From: Sphingomonadales bacterium Ga0077559
GTDB lineage: Bacteria > Pseudomonadota > Alphaproteobacteria > Sphingomonadales > Sphingomonadaceae
Assembly: GCA_001464315.1 (NCBI GenBank)
Contig: LNFK01000053.1
Location: 62,001-126,000 of the forward strand
Length of the DNA: 64,000 bases
Direction of reading: 5' to 3'
Part shown: positions 8,479 to 17,191 of the stretch, piece after piece
Position numbering within the stretch: position 1 is the stretch's first letter
Layout of the letters: each line of letters starts with the position of its first letter
The notes under the pieces: model-generated
The model's database searches: none
Told to the model about the DNA's origin: nothing
What the model saw: the letters and a program-made list of their open reading frames with translations, nothing else
Position numbers and translations under genes: made by a program

Positions 8479-9627
8479 TCAGCTTTGTCGCGCAAAATCG
8501 GCGCGTTTCATCGCAGAACCATAGAGCTGGCGATAACGGGCAAACATCGTTGCTTCGTCATATTGCGAGCAGGCAACGAGCCGGTTTGCCTCTCCAACGC
8601 TCGCGCGCAAACTGGCATCTTCTGCGAGTTTTCGGATCGCCTCGGCCAATGCATCTTCGTCCTGACGTGCCACGATATAAGGCAGATTTTCGCGCGCAAC
8701 GATGTTGCGGACATCACCAACATCGGTCGAAACTGCGGGCAGCGCGCTAGTCATCGCCTCAACCAGCGAGATTGGATATTGCTCGCTGTCCGAAGACAAA
8801 GCAAAGATGTCAAACAGCCGAATATACCGCGCAGGATCTCGCAAAAAGCCAGGCATCATGACGCGGTCAGCTATGCCGAGCCGATCCGCCTCGGCCATGA
8901 TGGCGCCGCGTTCGGGTCCTTCACCGGCAATCGCCAGCCGGACATTCGGCCCGGCCGCAGCAACAGCGCGAACCAGACGCGGCAGGTTTTTGACTGTGCG
9001 AAGGCCAGCAATCGTGCCTACGACGATTTCGCCGTAGCGTTTCTGAAAACCTGGAAACGACCCACGTTGCGGGCGACGGTTGAAATGTTCGGTATCGATC
9101 GCGTTGGGAAACCGGCAGATTTTGTCGGGCGGCTGGTGCCAAGCATTGCGCGCAATCTGCTCAAGCGTTTTGGATGGCACCACCAGCGCATGGGAGCGTT
9201 GCAACGCGATCATCCGAAACCAGTTGCGGCGGGCTTTCAGCCGGTCGATTTCGTCATGGTTGAAACCGTCTTCATGGTGGATCAGCGGCGGCAGGCCCAT
9301 ACTTTGTCCAAGCAATGTGCGCGCCATCACGCCGTCCATCGACCCCCAATTATAGCTGAGTACAAGATGGAATTTCTTCATATATTTGGCGAGCCTGCGA
9401 TAGCGGCCCATGCCCGGCATTCCGGCGAGCGAAGGCGCGGCATCTTTAGGAAAGCTGACCTTGATCCGCTTATCGATCGCGTCCGCCGCGCCGAAAGCAT
9501 CGGGAACCGCCGACAATACCGTGTGCTCGGCCTGATCGCCAAAATGGTTCATCAACCGGACGGTACGCGATTCCTGACCGCCCAAATTGAAGCTGCTATG
9601 CAAATGGAGGATGCGTACCGCCGCCAT
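8479..9627 (-). CDS. Glycosyltransferase family 4 (GT-B fold)
   Basis: A 382-residue cytoplasmic GT-B glycosyltransferase. The N-terminal acceptor domain contains the glycine loop NLGGQES (14-20). The C-terminal nucleotide-sugar domain has IAGLRTVKNLPRLV and the family EX7E motif, Glu282 to Glu290 (SEQYPISLVEA). Family 4 enzymes transfer a sugar from a nucleotide donor with retention of configuration, usually in lipopolysaccharide or exopolysaccharide synthesis. No other polysaccharide genes are nearby, so donor and acceptor are unknown. It is divergent from selO with only 28 bases between start codons. Confidence 0.85.
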   Translation of the reverse strand: MAAVRILHLHSSFNLGGQESRTVRLMNHFGDQAEHTVLSAVPDAFGAADAIDKRIKVSFPKDAAPSLAGMPGMGRYRRLAKYMKKFHLVLSYNWGSMDGVMARTLLGQSMGLPPLIHHEDGFNHDEIDRLKARRNWFRMIALQRSHALVVPSKTLEQIARNAWHQPPDKICRFPNAIDTEHFNRRPQRGSFPGFQKRYGEIVVGTIAGLRTVKNLPRLVRAVAAAGPNVRLAIAGEGPERGAIMAEADRLGIADRVMMPGFLRDPARYIRLFDIFALSSDSEQYPISLVEAMTSALPAVSTDVGDVRNIVARENLPYIVARQDEDALAEAIRKLAEDASLRASVGEANRLVACSQYDEATMFARYRQLYGSAMKRADFARQS

Positions 9628-9655
9628 GCTTGTGTTTCCCTAATGCACCCCCCAG

Positions 9656-11053
9656 ATGGGTTTAATGCAAATCAAAGTCATGCCGTCCCCCTACCGCCCC
9701 GATCCGAAAATCACCAGTCTTGGTGAAAAAATCGGTGATGCGGTTCAGGCCGCGGATTTTCCGAAAACCATTTTGCGCTTTCGAAACGACCGCTGGGCGG
9801 CAACGGTAGGACTCGAATCTTTGAGAGATGACGAATGGCTTCAACATTTCGGACGTTTTGAACCACTTCTCGGAAATATGTCCGAACCGCTAGCGTTGCG
9901 CTATCACGGACACCAATTTCGCGTATATAATCCGGATATTGGCGATGGACGGGGATTTCTCTTTGCCCAGTTGCGCGACGGATATGACCGGTTGCTAGAT
10001 TTGGGTACCAAAGGGTCGGGAACGACGCCTTATAGCCGCCGGGGTGACGGTCGCCTGACGCTCAAAGGCGGGGTTCGCGAGATATTGGCCACCGAAATGC
10101 TCGAGGCATTGGGCGTCAACACCTCCAAAACCTTCTCGCTCATTGAAACCGGCGAGCAATTGATGCGCGGGGATGAACCTTCGCCGACGCGGTCTGCCAT
10201 GATGGTGCGGCTCAGCCATAGCCATATCCGAATCGGCACATTCCAGCGTATCGCCGCAGAGGGCGATGTCGAAATGATGGAACGGCTGGTCGAATATACT
10301 TTGACGAATTTATACAACGAAACGCCAACAGAAAATCCGGCAGCGCAGTTGCTCAACCTTGCGGTCGAGCGTATCGCCGATCTCGCAGCTTCCTATATGG
10401 TCGCAGGCTTTGTCCACGGCGTACTCAACACCGACAATATCAACATCACCGGCGAAAGTTTCGATTACGGCCCTTGGCGATTTACCGAATTTTGGGACCC
10501 GCGTTTCACCGCCGCCTATTTCGATGAGAGCGGATTATATGCGTTCGGCAGACAAGCCGAGGCGATTCACTGGAATCTGGGCCAACTCGCGGTTTCACTT
10601 CGGTTAATTTGCGAGGCACCACCCTTAATTGAAGCGTTGGAGCGGTTTCCGGGCCTTTTCCAGAATGCGATTGTTCGCCGTTTCCTGTGGCGGCTTGGCG
10701 TGGAACCGCGGGGCGAAGAAAGGGACAGGCTGCTGGTTGAAGCGGGTGAACGAGCCATGGTCCGCGAACAGATTCCGATTGACCGCCTTTTCTTTGAGCA
10801 TCGCGCCGGGCGCTCGGACGATCCCTCGAGATATGGCGAAATGCGCAGGGCCTTTGCCAAAATGCTAAGCGATTACCGCAATCCTGGTACCGCCGGACAT
10901 TCGTACTGGGCGAAAGCGGACCCCTGCTCAATGCTGATCGACGAAGTCGAGAGCATCTGGAGCGCAATTGCCGACAGGGACGATTGGGCCCTTTTAAATC
11001 GAAAGATATCTGCCATCCGGATTATGGGTGAAGCCCATGCGAAAGACCGCTGA
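9656..11053 (+). CDS. selO: Protein adenylyltransferase SelO (YdiU/UPF0061)
   Basis: A 465-residue pseudokinase-fold protein. In characterised homologues it transfers AMP from ATP to Ser, Thr or Tyr of proteins involved in redox homeostasis. Family motifs are clear: GHQFRVYNPDIGDGRGFLFA, GTKGSGTTPYSRRGDGRLTL around 117-136, and NTDNINITGE with the metal-binding Asp/Asn followed by DYGPWRF. ATGs at 9656, 9665 and 9680 are all in frame and none has a clear ribosome binding site, so the first few residues are uncertain. The bacterial form here has no selenocysteine signal that I can see. Confidence 0.9.
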   Translation: MGLMQIKVMPSPYRPDPKITSLGEKIGDAVQAADFPKTILRFRNDRWAATVGLESLRDDEWLQHFGRFEPLLGNMSEPLALRYHGHQFRVYNPDIGDGRGFLFAQLRDGYDRLLDLGTKGSGTTPYSRRGDGRLTLKGGVREILATEMLEALGVNTSKTFSLIETGEQLMRGDEPSPTRSAMMVRLSHSHIRIGTFQRIAAEGDVEMMERLVEYTLTNLYNETPTENPAAQLLNLAVERIADLAASYMVAGFVHGVLNTDNINITGESFDYGPWRFTEFWDPRFTAAYFDESGLYAFGRQAEAIHWNLGQLAVSLRLICEAPPLIEALERFPGLFQNAIVRRFLWRLGVEPRGEERDRLLVEAGERAMVREQIPIDRLFFEHRAGRSDDPSRYGEMRRAFAKMLSDYRNPGTAGHSYWAKADPCSMLIDEVESIWSAIADRDDWALLNRKISAIRIMGEAHAKDR

Positions 11054-11076
11054 AACCGGCATTTCTACAAATATAA

Positions 11077-11092
11077 TTTACTTGATGGTAAA
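11077..11092. promoter_or_regulatory. Inverted repeat in the leader of the AstD-type gene
   Basis: TTTAC-TTGATG-GTAAA is an inverted repeat in the AT-rich 94-base gap before the TTG start at 11148. A second GTAAAC copy lies at 11111-11116 next to TATAGT (11107-11112), which could be a -10 element with TTGATG (11082-11087) as a poor -35 at 19-base spacing. Operator or promoter function is conjectural. Confidence 0.25.
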
Positions 11093-11147
11093 CACTTGCA
11101 CGGCATTATAGTAAACTTCGATTAACCGCGTTGGCAGAGAGCATGCC

Positions 11148-12593
11148 TTGCCTGAACTGATTTCATTTGAACCCGCAACTGGTGCCGAGCTTTGGCGCGG
11201 ACCGGAGAGCGATGTCGACCAAGAGGTCGCGGCTGCGCGTGCTGCATGGCCACAATGGGCGGCGGCGCCTTTATCGCACCGCATCGAACGAGTCCGCAAT
11301 TTCGGCAACCGGGTGCGCGCCAATCTTGAAAGCTTCGCCGATGTCATCGCACGCGAAACCGGAAAGCCCCTGTGGGAAGCGCGCAACGAGGTTGAATCGG
11401 TCGTCGGCAAAGTCGACATTTCGATCAGGGCTTACGCTGATCGGACTTCGCAACGCAGGCTGGAGGGCAAAGTCGGTACGCGAAGCGCGCTGCGCCATAA
11501 GCCACATGGCGTGCTGGCGGTGCTGGGGCCTTATAATTTCCCCGCACATTTGCCGAACGGGCATATTATCCCAGCGTTGATTGCAGGAAACGCGATTGTC
11601 TTTAAACCATCCGAAAAGACCCCTGCTGTCGGCCACATGCTCGTCGATTACTATCAGAAATCGGGCATTCCCGAAGGCGTGGTGCGTATCGCGCAAGGTG
11701 GCGCAGAAACCGGCAAGGCGCTATCGCATCATCCCGATATTGACGGGCTGCTGTTTACCGGTTCGGCGCAAACCGGGATAGCTTTGAACCGTCAGTTCGC
11801 GCATCGCCCCGACAAGATTCTCGCGCTGGAAATGGGCGGGAATAATCCGATCATTGTGTGGGACACCCGCGACATTCACAGCGCCGCAGTGCTTGTCGTG
11901 CAGTCCGCATTTCTGAGTGCCGGCCAACGCTGCACTGCCGCACGCCGGTTGATTGTGAAAGATGAGCTTTATGATCAGGTTGTCGGCGAGGTGAGGAAAA
12001 TCGCCGACCGGCTGGTCATCGGCGAACCGCACGGCGAACCGCCACCCTTCATGGGACCAGTTATCGACAATGAACTGTGCGACAATTTGGTCGAGAGCTT
12101 TCTTGCTCTGATGAGCCGTGGCGGACGGCCGATCAAGCATATGGCGGTGCCTATTCAGGGACGGCCGTTTCTCACTCCCGGAATCATCGACGTAACGGAC
12201 ATGAAGGACCGCCCCGACATCGAATTATTTGGCCCCCTATTGCAAGTCATCCGTGTGCCAGATTTTACTGCAGCGATTATCGAGGCTAACAACACGCGAT
12301 TTGGTCTTTCTGCAGCATTGATTGGCGGCACGGCTGCCCAATATGACGAATTTTGGGCCAATAGCCGTGCAGGTATCGTAAACTGGAACGCGCCGACCAA
12401 TGGCGCTTCATCGGCGGCACCATTTGGTGGCATCGGCCTATCGGGCAACCATCGGCCAAGCGCTTATTACGCCGCCGATTATTGCGCTTATCCCGTTGTT
12501 TCTTCCGAAAATGACCAACCCAAGGCGATGATCGGCATAGGTCTGAAGGACGAAGACAGCGCGCCGGTTTTCGAACCCAAAGCCGCCCTCTAA
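11148..12593 (+). CDS. astD: Aldehyde dehydrogenase, N-succinylglutamate 5-semialdehyde dehydrogenase type
   Basis: A 481-residue NAD-dependent aldehyde dehydrogenase. Catalytic features are present: Asn130 (GPYNFP), general base Glu228 (LALEMGGNNP) and nucleophile Cys262 (SAGQRCTAARR). The GPYNFPAHLPNGHIIPAL segment and overall pattern match AstD, which oxidises N-succinylglutamate semialdehyde in arginine catabolism. No other ast genes are in the window, so the substrate assignment rests on similarity alone and another semialdehyde is possible. The start is a TTG at 11148 preceded by AGAGA; no in-frame ATG lies nearby upstream. Confidence 0.82.
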   Translation: MPELISFEPATGAELWRGPESDVDQEVAAARAAWPQWAAAPLSHRIERVRNFGNRVRANLESFADVIARETGKPLWEARNEVESVVGKVDISIRAYADRTSQRRLEGKVGTRSALRHKPHGVLAVLGPYNFPAHLPNGHIIPALIAGNAIVFKPSEKTPAVGHMLVDYYQKSGIPEGVVRIAQGGAETGKALSHHPDIDGLLFTGSAQTGIALNRQFAHRPDKILALEMGGNNPIIVWDTRDIHSAAVLVVQSAFLSAGQRCTAARRLIVKDELYDQVVGEVRKIADRLVIGEPHGEPPPFMGPVIDNELCDNLVESFLALMSRGGRPIKHMAVPIQGRPFLTPGIIDVTDMKDRPDIELFGPLLQVIRVPDFTAAIIEANNTRFGLSAALIGGTAAQYDEFWANSRAGIVNWNAPTNGASSAAPFGGIGLSGNHRPSAYYAADYCAYPVVSSENDQPKAMIGIGLKDEDSAPVFEPKAAL

Positions 12594-12661
12594 AGTTCTG
12601 CTACCCGCTGCGCAATATATCCTGATTTGAAGCTGTCACACCGCGTTGGCATGTTTGACTG

Positions 12662-13429
12662 ATGGAAAAAGCACGAGTCTATCTGGTCGGCGCAGGCCCC
12701 GGTGATCCCGAATTATTGACATTGAAAGCGGCGCGACTGATCGCGACAGCCGATGTCATTGTCCATGACGGGCTCGTCGACGATGCGATCATGGATATGG
12801 TGAACCCGGCGGCCAGACTTATTTCGGTCGCCAAACAGCGCAGCCGGCATTCCGTGCCGCAAGAAGGGATAAACGAAATTCTCGTCCGCGAGGCACAGGC
12901 AGGTCGCCTTGTCGTTCGCCTGAAAGGCGGCGATCCGTTTGTGTTCGGGCGCGGCGGCGAAGAGGCCGAGGCATGCCGTGATGCAGGTATCGACGTTGAA
13001 GTTGTCCCCGGCATATCGGCAGCGATGGGTGGCGCTGCAGAAGCCATGCTTCCCCTCACCCACCGCGATGCGTCAAGCGCGGTCAGCTTCGTTGCTGGCC
13101 AGTGCAAGGGCCTGACCGACCAGAATTGGGCGGGACTCGCTGGCAAGGGCCGCACGCTGGTTATCTATATGGGCGTTGCCACCGCAGCCGATATTACCGA
13201 AAAGCTGATTGCCGACGGCGTATCGCCAGACATGCCGGTAGCGGTGCTCGAACGCGTAACGCGCAAGGGGTCGCGCGCCATTCGCACTTTACTGACTGAC
13301 CTCGGCGATATGATCGGCCGCGAGGGCGTGGCATCGCCAGCGATCATCATCGTCGGCGAAGTCGTCCTCAAATCGGATGCGCAGGACAAGATCCGCGCAT
13401 TTGCCAAACAAGCGGAGCAACTCGTGTGA
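12662..13429 (+). CDS. cobA: Uroporphyrinogen-III C-methyltransferase (SUMT)
   Basis: A 255-residue SAM-dependent methyltransferase that converts uroporphyrinogen III to precorrin-2, the entry to siroheme and cobalamin. Family motifs: VYLVGAGPGDPELLTLKA at the N-terminus, VRLKGGDPFVFGRGGEE near residue 80-97, and VVPGISAAMGG at about 117. It lacks the CysG dehydrogenase/ferrochelatase half, so the rest of siroheme synthesis must be encoded elsewhere. It opens the sulfur operon, whose sulfite reductase needs siroheme, and its TGA overlaps the GTG of the next gene (GTGA). Confidence 0.92.
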   Translation: MEKARVYLVGAGPGDPELLTLKAARLIATADVIVHDGLVDDAIMDMVNPAARLISVAKQRSRHSVPQEGINEILVREAQAGRLVVRLKGGDPFVFGRGGEEAEACRDAGIDVEVVPGISAAMGGAAEAMLPLTHRDASSAVSFVAGQCKGLTDQNWAGLAGKGRTLVIYMGVATAADITEKLIADGVSPDMPVAVLERVTRKGSRAIRTLLTDLGDMIGREGVASPAIIIVGEVVLKSDAQDKIRAFAKQAEQLV

Positions 13430-13722
13430 AAATACTGACTGGTAATGATTTGGCTTCAGGGGCCGTCACCTGGTGGACTGGCCAAGGTTGGTCGATCCAT
13501 GTTGAAGACGCAGCCGATGTCGGCGAGCAAGGTGAAGCCATATTGCACGCCGAGGAAGGCGCTCGCCGGGTTAACGCGCCCTATATCATCGATGCAATCG
13601 CAACGCCCGAAGGCCCTCGTCCAGCGCACATCAAGGATCGGGTTCGAGCACTTGGGCCAACCGTTCGTCCCGACCTGACATTGAAACCGGCCGATCCCAC
13701 TGCTGGCGAATGGGTGATTTGA
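13426..13722 (+). CDS. DUF2849 protein of the sulfite-reduction operon
   Basis: A 98-residue soluble protein starting at a GTG that overlaps the cobA stop by four bases. The sequence (DLASGAVTWWTGQGW near the N-terminus; APYIIDAIATPEGPRPAHIKDRVRALGPT in two parts further on) matches DUF2849, a small family found almost only between cobA/cysG and cysI in alphaproteobacteria. The biochemical role is unknown; its fixed position suggests assembly or assistance of the siroheme sulfite reductase. No catalytic motif or cysteine is evident. Only one base separates it from cysI. Confidence 0.8.
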   Translation: MKILTGNDLASGAVTWWTGQGWSIHVEDAADVGEQGEAILHAEEGARRVNAPYIIDAIATPEGPRPAHIKDRVRALGPTVRPDLTLKPADPTAGEWVI

Positions 13723-13723
13723 A

Positions 13724-15352
13724 ATGTATCAATATGACACTTACGACCAAGCTATTGTTGACGCCCGCGTCGAGGAATTTCGCGATCAGGTAAGGCGCCG
13801 TCTGTCGGGCGAGATGACCGAGGACCAGTTCAAACCGCTGCGGCTGATGAACGGCCTGTACCTGCAACTTCACGCCTATATGCTTCGGGTCGCCATTCCT
13901 TACGGTACGCTCGACAGCCGCCAGATGCATCTATTGGGTCATATCGCGCGCAAATATGACCGCGGTTACGGCCACTTCACTACGCGGCAGAATATCCAGT
14001 ATAACTGGATCAAGCTTGAGGAATGCGCCGATCTGCTCGCCGAACTGGCGCAGGTCGAGATGCATGCGATTCAGACCAGCGGCAACTGTATCCGCAATAT
14101 TTCGTCGGACCAATATGCAGGTGCTGCCGCCGACGAAGTCGCCGACCCGCGTCCCTGGGCAGAGCTACTTCGCCAATGGTCGACCTTCCATCCCGAATTC
14201 AGCTATCTACCGCGCAAGTTCAAAATTGCGGTGATTGCATCGCCTGAAGATCGTGCAGCGATGCGGCTGCATGACATCGGTATCGAGCTGGTAAAGCAGG
14301 ACGGCGTTCTGGGTGGCCGCGTGTTTGTCGGTGGCGGCATGGGCCGCACGCCGATGACCGCGCCCGAAATCAACCCGTTCGTTCGCGCCGAAGATTTGCT
14401 GAGCTATGTCGAGGCCTGCCTTCGCGTCTACAACCGCTATGGTCGCCGCGACAATATCTACAAGGCGCGGATCAAGATCCTCGTCCATGAAATCGGTGCC
14501 GACGAATATCGCCGCCAAGTCACGCAAGAGTTCGCGCATGTGAAGACGTTGGGCATCGACCCGCCTTTGGCGGAATTCGACCGGATCAGCGCGTTCTTTG
14601 CACCGCCTGCATTCGAGACAGTGAGCGATGACATCGACCGGAGCGACCCTGATTTCGCAGTCTGGCTCGACCAAAACGTAAAGCCGCACAAGCAGGCAGG
14701 CTACGCCATCGTCAACATCAGTCTGAAGCCAATAGGCGGAATTCCGGGCGACGCCAGCGCTGACCAGATCGACGTCATGGCCGACCTTGCCAAACAATAT
14801 AGTTTTGACGAACTCCGAGTGACTCACGCGCAGAACATCGTGCTGCCGCATGTCGCCAAGCGCGATCTTTACGCGGTGTGGCAGCGGCTGAATGTCGCCG
14901 AACTGGCCGATGCCAATCTCGACCTGATCAGCGATATCATCGCCTGCCCCGGCCTTGATTATTGCAGCCTCGCAAATGCGCGCTCGATTCCGGTCGCGCA
15001 GAAAATCGCGACCCGCTTTGCCGATATGGAACGGCAGCGCGATCTGGGCGAGTTGAAGCTTAAAATATCTGGCTGCATCAACGCCTGCGGACATCATCAT
15101 GCCGGACATATCGGAATATTGGGTGTCGATAGGAAGGGTGTCGAAAATTACCAGCTGACCTTTGGCGGCTCGGGCGCAGAAGATGTCAGTATCGGCAAAA
15201 TCATTGGACCCGGCTTCAGCGAGGACGGCGTTGTCGATGCGGTCGAAAAGGCAACCGAAGTCTACAAGAGTTTGCGCGAAGGCGATGAGCGTTTCCTCGA
15301 CACATACCGCCGTGTCGGTCTCGAACCTTTCAAGGAGGCTATTTATGGTTGA
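13724..15352 (+). CDS. cysI: Assimilatory sulfite reductase hemoprotein (siroheme/[4Fe-4S])
   Basis: A 542-residue nitrite/sulfite reductase with two ferredoxin-like halves. The cluster and siroheme ligands are visible as Cys408-x5-Cys414 (CPGLDYC) and Cys451-x3-Cys455 (CINACGHHH). Upstream are anion-binding segments such as FTTRQNIQYNWI (85-96) and TSGNCIRNIS. It reduces sulfite to sulfide with six electrons in the cytoplasm. Nitrite reductases share the fold, but flanking cobA, DUF934 and cysH make sulfite the likely substrate. No flavoprotein partner (CysJ) is adjacent, so electrons may come from ferredoxin or another reductase. Confidence 0.92.
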   Translation: MYQYDTYDQAIVDARVEEFRDQVRRRLSGEMTEDQFKPLRLMNGLYLQLHAYMLRVAIPYGTLDSRQMHLLGHIARKYDRGYGHFTTRQNIQYNWIKLEECADLLAELAQVEMHAIQTSGNCIRNISSDQYAGAAADEVADPRPWAELLRQWSTFHPEFSYLPRKFKIAVIASPEDRAAMRLHDIGIELVKQDGVLGGRVFVGGGMGRTPMTAPEINPFVRAEDLLSYVEACLRVYNRYGRRDNIYKARIKILVHEIGADEYRRQVTQEFAHVKTLGIDPPLAEFDRISAFFAPPAFETVSDDIDRSDPDFAVWLDQNVKPHKQAGYAIVNISLKPIGGIPGDASADQIDVMADLAKQYSFDELRVTHAQNIVLPHVAKRDLYAVWQRLNVAELADANLDLISDIIACPGLDYCSLANARSIPVAQKIATRFADMERQRDLGELKLKISGCINACGHHHAGHIGILGVDRKGVENYQLTFGGSGAEDVSIGKIIGPGFSEDGVVDAVEKATEVYKSLREGDERFLDTYRRVGLEPFKEAIYG

Positions 15353-15767
15353 GTTTCGTTACCGCACTGACGAGGTCAACGAACAGCCTTCGGTTACGCT
15401 CGATTCGTTTCTGGACCAGTCGAATTCAACTGCTGTCCGTCTGGAACCCGACGACGACGCGCGCGCCTTGTTGCCGTTTCTCGACCGACTGGCATTGATC
15501 GAAATCGCCTTTCCCAAATATCGCGACGGTCGGGGCTATAGCTCGGCGCGCATATTGCGCGAGGCTGGATACAAAGGCGAATTGCGCGCGCAAGGCGACG
15601 TTCTGGTCGACCAGATCGCGTTCATGCGTCGTTGCGGTTTTGACAGCTTCGCCCCTGAAGGTTCGTTGAACCCGGCAGACGTCGATGCTGCGTTTGCGCG
15701 CTACGACCATGTTTATCAGGGTGCTGCCGATGCCGCCGTGCCCGTGTGGAAGCTGCGCCATGGGTGA
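15345..15767 (+). CDS. DUF934 protein of the sulfite-reduction operon
   Basis: A 140-residue protein. I choose the ATG at 15345 (MVEFRYRTDE), which has AGGAGG at 15333-15338 and overlaps the cysI stop by eight bases. Motifs DDDARALLPFLDRLALIEIAFP and DGRGYSSARILRE fit DUF934, a family consistently beside cysI and cysH in proteobacteria. Its function is not established; it is sometimes called an oxidoreductase in annotations, but no cofactor site is obvious to me. Its own stop overlaps the cysH start by eight bases, so the four genes are translated as a tightly coupled unit. Confidence 0.85.
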   Translation: MVEFRYRTDEVNEQPSVTLDSFLDQSNSTAVRLEPDDDARALLPFLDRLALIEIAFPKYRDGRGYSSARILREAGYKGELRAQGDVLVDQIAFMRRCGFDSFAPEGSLNPADVDAAFARYDHVYQGAADAAVPVWKLRHG

Positions 15768-16533
15768 ACAGGTCCGCATCATCGACCGGATCGACACCGC
15801 GCCGCGTTATTCGGAAAGCGACGCCGTTCGCCTGAATAACATGTTCCGCGGTCGCGATACGGTCGAGATGCTGACCGTATTGCTCAAAGAAAATATGCTG
15901 GGCGACGCCGCCATAGTCTCAAGCTTTGGCGCGGAAAGCGCTGTGTTGTTGCACCTGATCGCCAGCATAGATCCAACGGTTCCGGTGCTGTTTCTCGAAA
16001 CTGGCAAGCATTTCCCCGAGACGATTACCTATCGCGAGGAGTTGCGCGAGGGGCTGGGGTTGACCGATTTGCGCAATCTGACCCCCGATCCCGAGTTACT
16101 GGCGCAAAAGGACGGGACTGGCCTCCGCTGGTCCTATGACCCCGATGGCTGCTGCGAAATTCGCAAGGTATTGCCGTTGAAGGCAGCACTTGCACTCTTC
16201 GATGCGCAGTTTACGGGTCGCAAGGCGTTTCAGTCATCGACCCGCTCGGCATTGCCGCGTTTTGAAATCGAAGAAGGCCGGTTGAAGGTCAATCCGCTCG
16301 CCGACTGGGACCGAGCGCGGCTCGACGCCTATATGACCGAGCACAAGCTGCCAGCGCATCCACTGGTCGAACTTGGTTATCCCTCGATCGGTTGCTCGCC
16401 TTGCACAACAAAGGTTGGCCTCGGCGAAGACCCGCGGTCGGGCCGTTGGAAGGGCTGGGACAAGGTTGAGTGCGGTATCCACACCGAAGTCTCGCCATTG
16501 GACGACGACGGCGCAAACGATCCGATTTTCTGA
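15760..16533 (+). CDS. cysH: Adenylylsulfate (APS) reductase, thioredoxin-dependent
   Basis: A 257-residue member of the PAPS/APS reductase family, started at ATG 15760, which overlaps the DUF934 stop. The P-loop-like SSFGAESAVLLHL is at 54-66. The [4Fe-4S] cysteine pairs that mark APS-type enzymes are present: Cys131-Cys132 (DGCCEIRK) and Cys212-x2-Cys215 (GCSPC). The redox-active Cys238 is in ECGIH. The substrate-side motif TGRKAFQSSTRS is also seen. It therefore reduces APS directly to sulfite, without needing PAPS. It ends the operon and is followed by a large palindromic repeat. Confidence 0.93.
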   Translation: MGEQVRIIDRIDTAPRYSESDAVRLNNMFRGRDTVEMLTVLLKENMLGDAAIVSSFGAESAVLLHLIASIDPTVPVLFLETGKHFPETITYREELREGLGLTDLRNLTPDPELLAQKDGTGLRWSYDPDGCCEIRKVLPLKAALALFDAQFTGRKAFQSSTRSALPRFEIEEGRLKVNPLADWDRARLDAYMTEHKLPAHPLVELGYPSIGCSPCTTKVGLGEDPRSGRWKGWDKVECGIHTEVSPLDDDGANDPIF

Positions 16534-16556
16534 TTAGGCACCCGAATGCCAAAACG

Positions 16557-16630
16557 GTCATCCTGAACTCGTTTCAAGATCTTAATTATCTGACGGCGAA
16601 GGTAAGATGCTGAAACAAGTTCAGTATGAC
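16557..16630. repeat. REP-like palindromic repeat between cysH and the thioesterase gene
   Basis: Arm 16557-16583 (GTCATCCTGAACTCGTTTCA and seven more bases) is complementary to arm 16604-16630 with four mismatches over 27 bases, enclosing a 20-base loop. The CATCCTGAACTnGTTTCA core is a dispersed intergenic element I know from sphingomonad genomes. It lies between two convergent 3' ends, so the long hairpin may also act as a bidirectional terminator. I found only this copy in the window. Confidence 0.75.
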
Positions 16631-16670
16631 GGTTAAGTTTAGATGAGCTGTATCTGCAGCTAGGCCAACT

Positions 16671-17072
16671 TTAATCCTTCGGGAAAAAATATTCTTGAAT
16701 CTCGGCTGCGATTCTGGCCGGACGCAAAGTCTCAGCATCAATACAGCACCAGCTTGATTTAACCTCGGCCAGAACTTCCTCGCCGCGTTTGATGACCGTG
16801 TCATAGAATGACCGCGCGCCATGAACCTTTTCCAACACTACCGAAGCGATGACATCGTCATTCAGGAACGCCGGTTTGCGGTAGGTGATTTCGTGTTTCA
16901 GCGCGACCCACAGATATTTCGCAGCGGTTTCAGGTGGCGCAAGTTTGTTCCAGTGATCAAGCACCGCGTCCTGCACCCAGTTCAGATAGCGCGCGTTGTT
17001 CACGTGCCCCATGAAATCAATGTCGGCAGGCAACACACCGATACGGTGAATATGAGGAAGGGCGGTGGTCAT
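16671..17072 (-). CDS. Acyl-CoA thioesterase, 4HBT/YbgC-type hotdog fold
   Basis: A 133-residue single hotdog-domain thioesterase. The active-site segment DIDFMGHVNNARYLNWVQ (residues 18-35) holds the conserved Asp and the HVNN motif of the 4-hydroxybenzoyl-CoA thioesterase / YbgC group. It likely hydrolyses a short- or medium-chain acyl-CoA in the cytoplasm. No Tol-Pal genes are adjacent, unlike the classical ybgC context, so the physiological substrate is unknown. It is divergent from the PGPGW gene across a 172-base AT-rich gap containing a perfect palindrome. Confidence 0.87.
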   Translation of the reverse strand: MTTALPHIHRIGVLPADIDFMGHVNNARYLNWVQDAVLDHWNKLAPPETAAKYLWVALKHEITYRKPAFLNDDVIASVVLEKVHGARSFYDTVIKRGEEVLAEVKSSWCCIDAETLRPARIAAEIQEYFFPKD

Positions 17073-17191
17073 GATCTAATTGATAAAGCCATAAGTGATT
17101 TGAGTTTAAAAGACATTACAGCAAATAGATGAACATCAGCCGTCTGTTATTAACAATGCTGTAAATTTATCGGCGCATTGCCGCAATAGCC

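Noticed and set aside
8461-9726. 421-residue open frame on the plus strand
   Set aside because: It is antisense to the glycosyltransferase gene, whose family motifs (EX7E) are clear. Composition is Arg/His/Gln-rich with no recognisable domain; it arises from high-GC codon bias.
14207-15109. 300-residue minus-strand frame over cysI
   Set aside because: The plus frame has the siroheme/Fe-S cysteines; the antisense frame has no homology I recognise.
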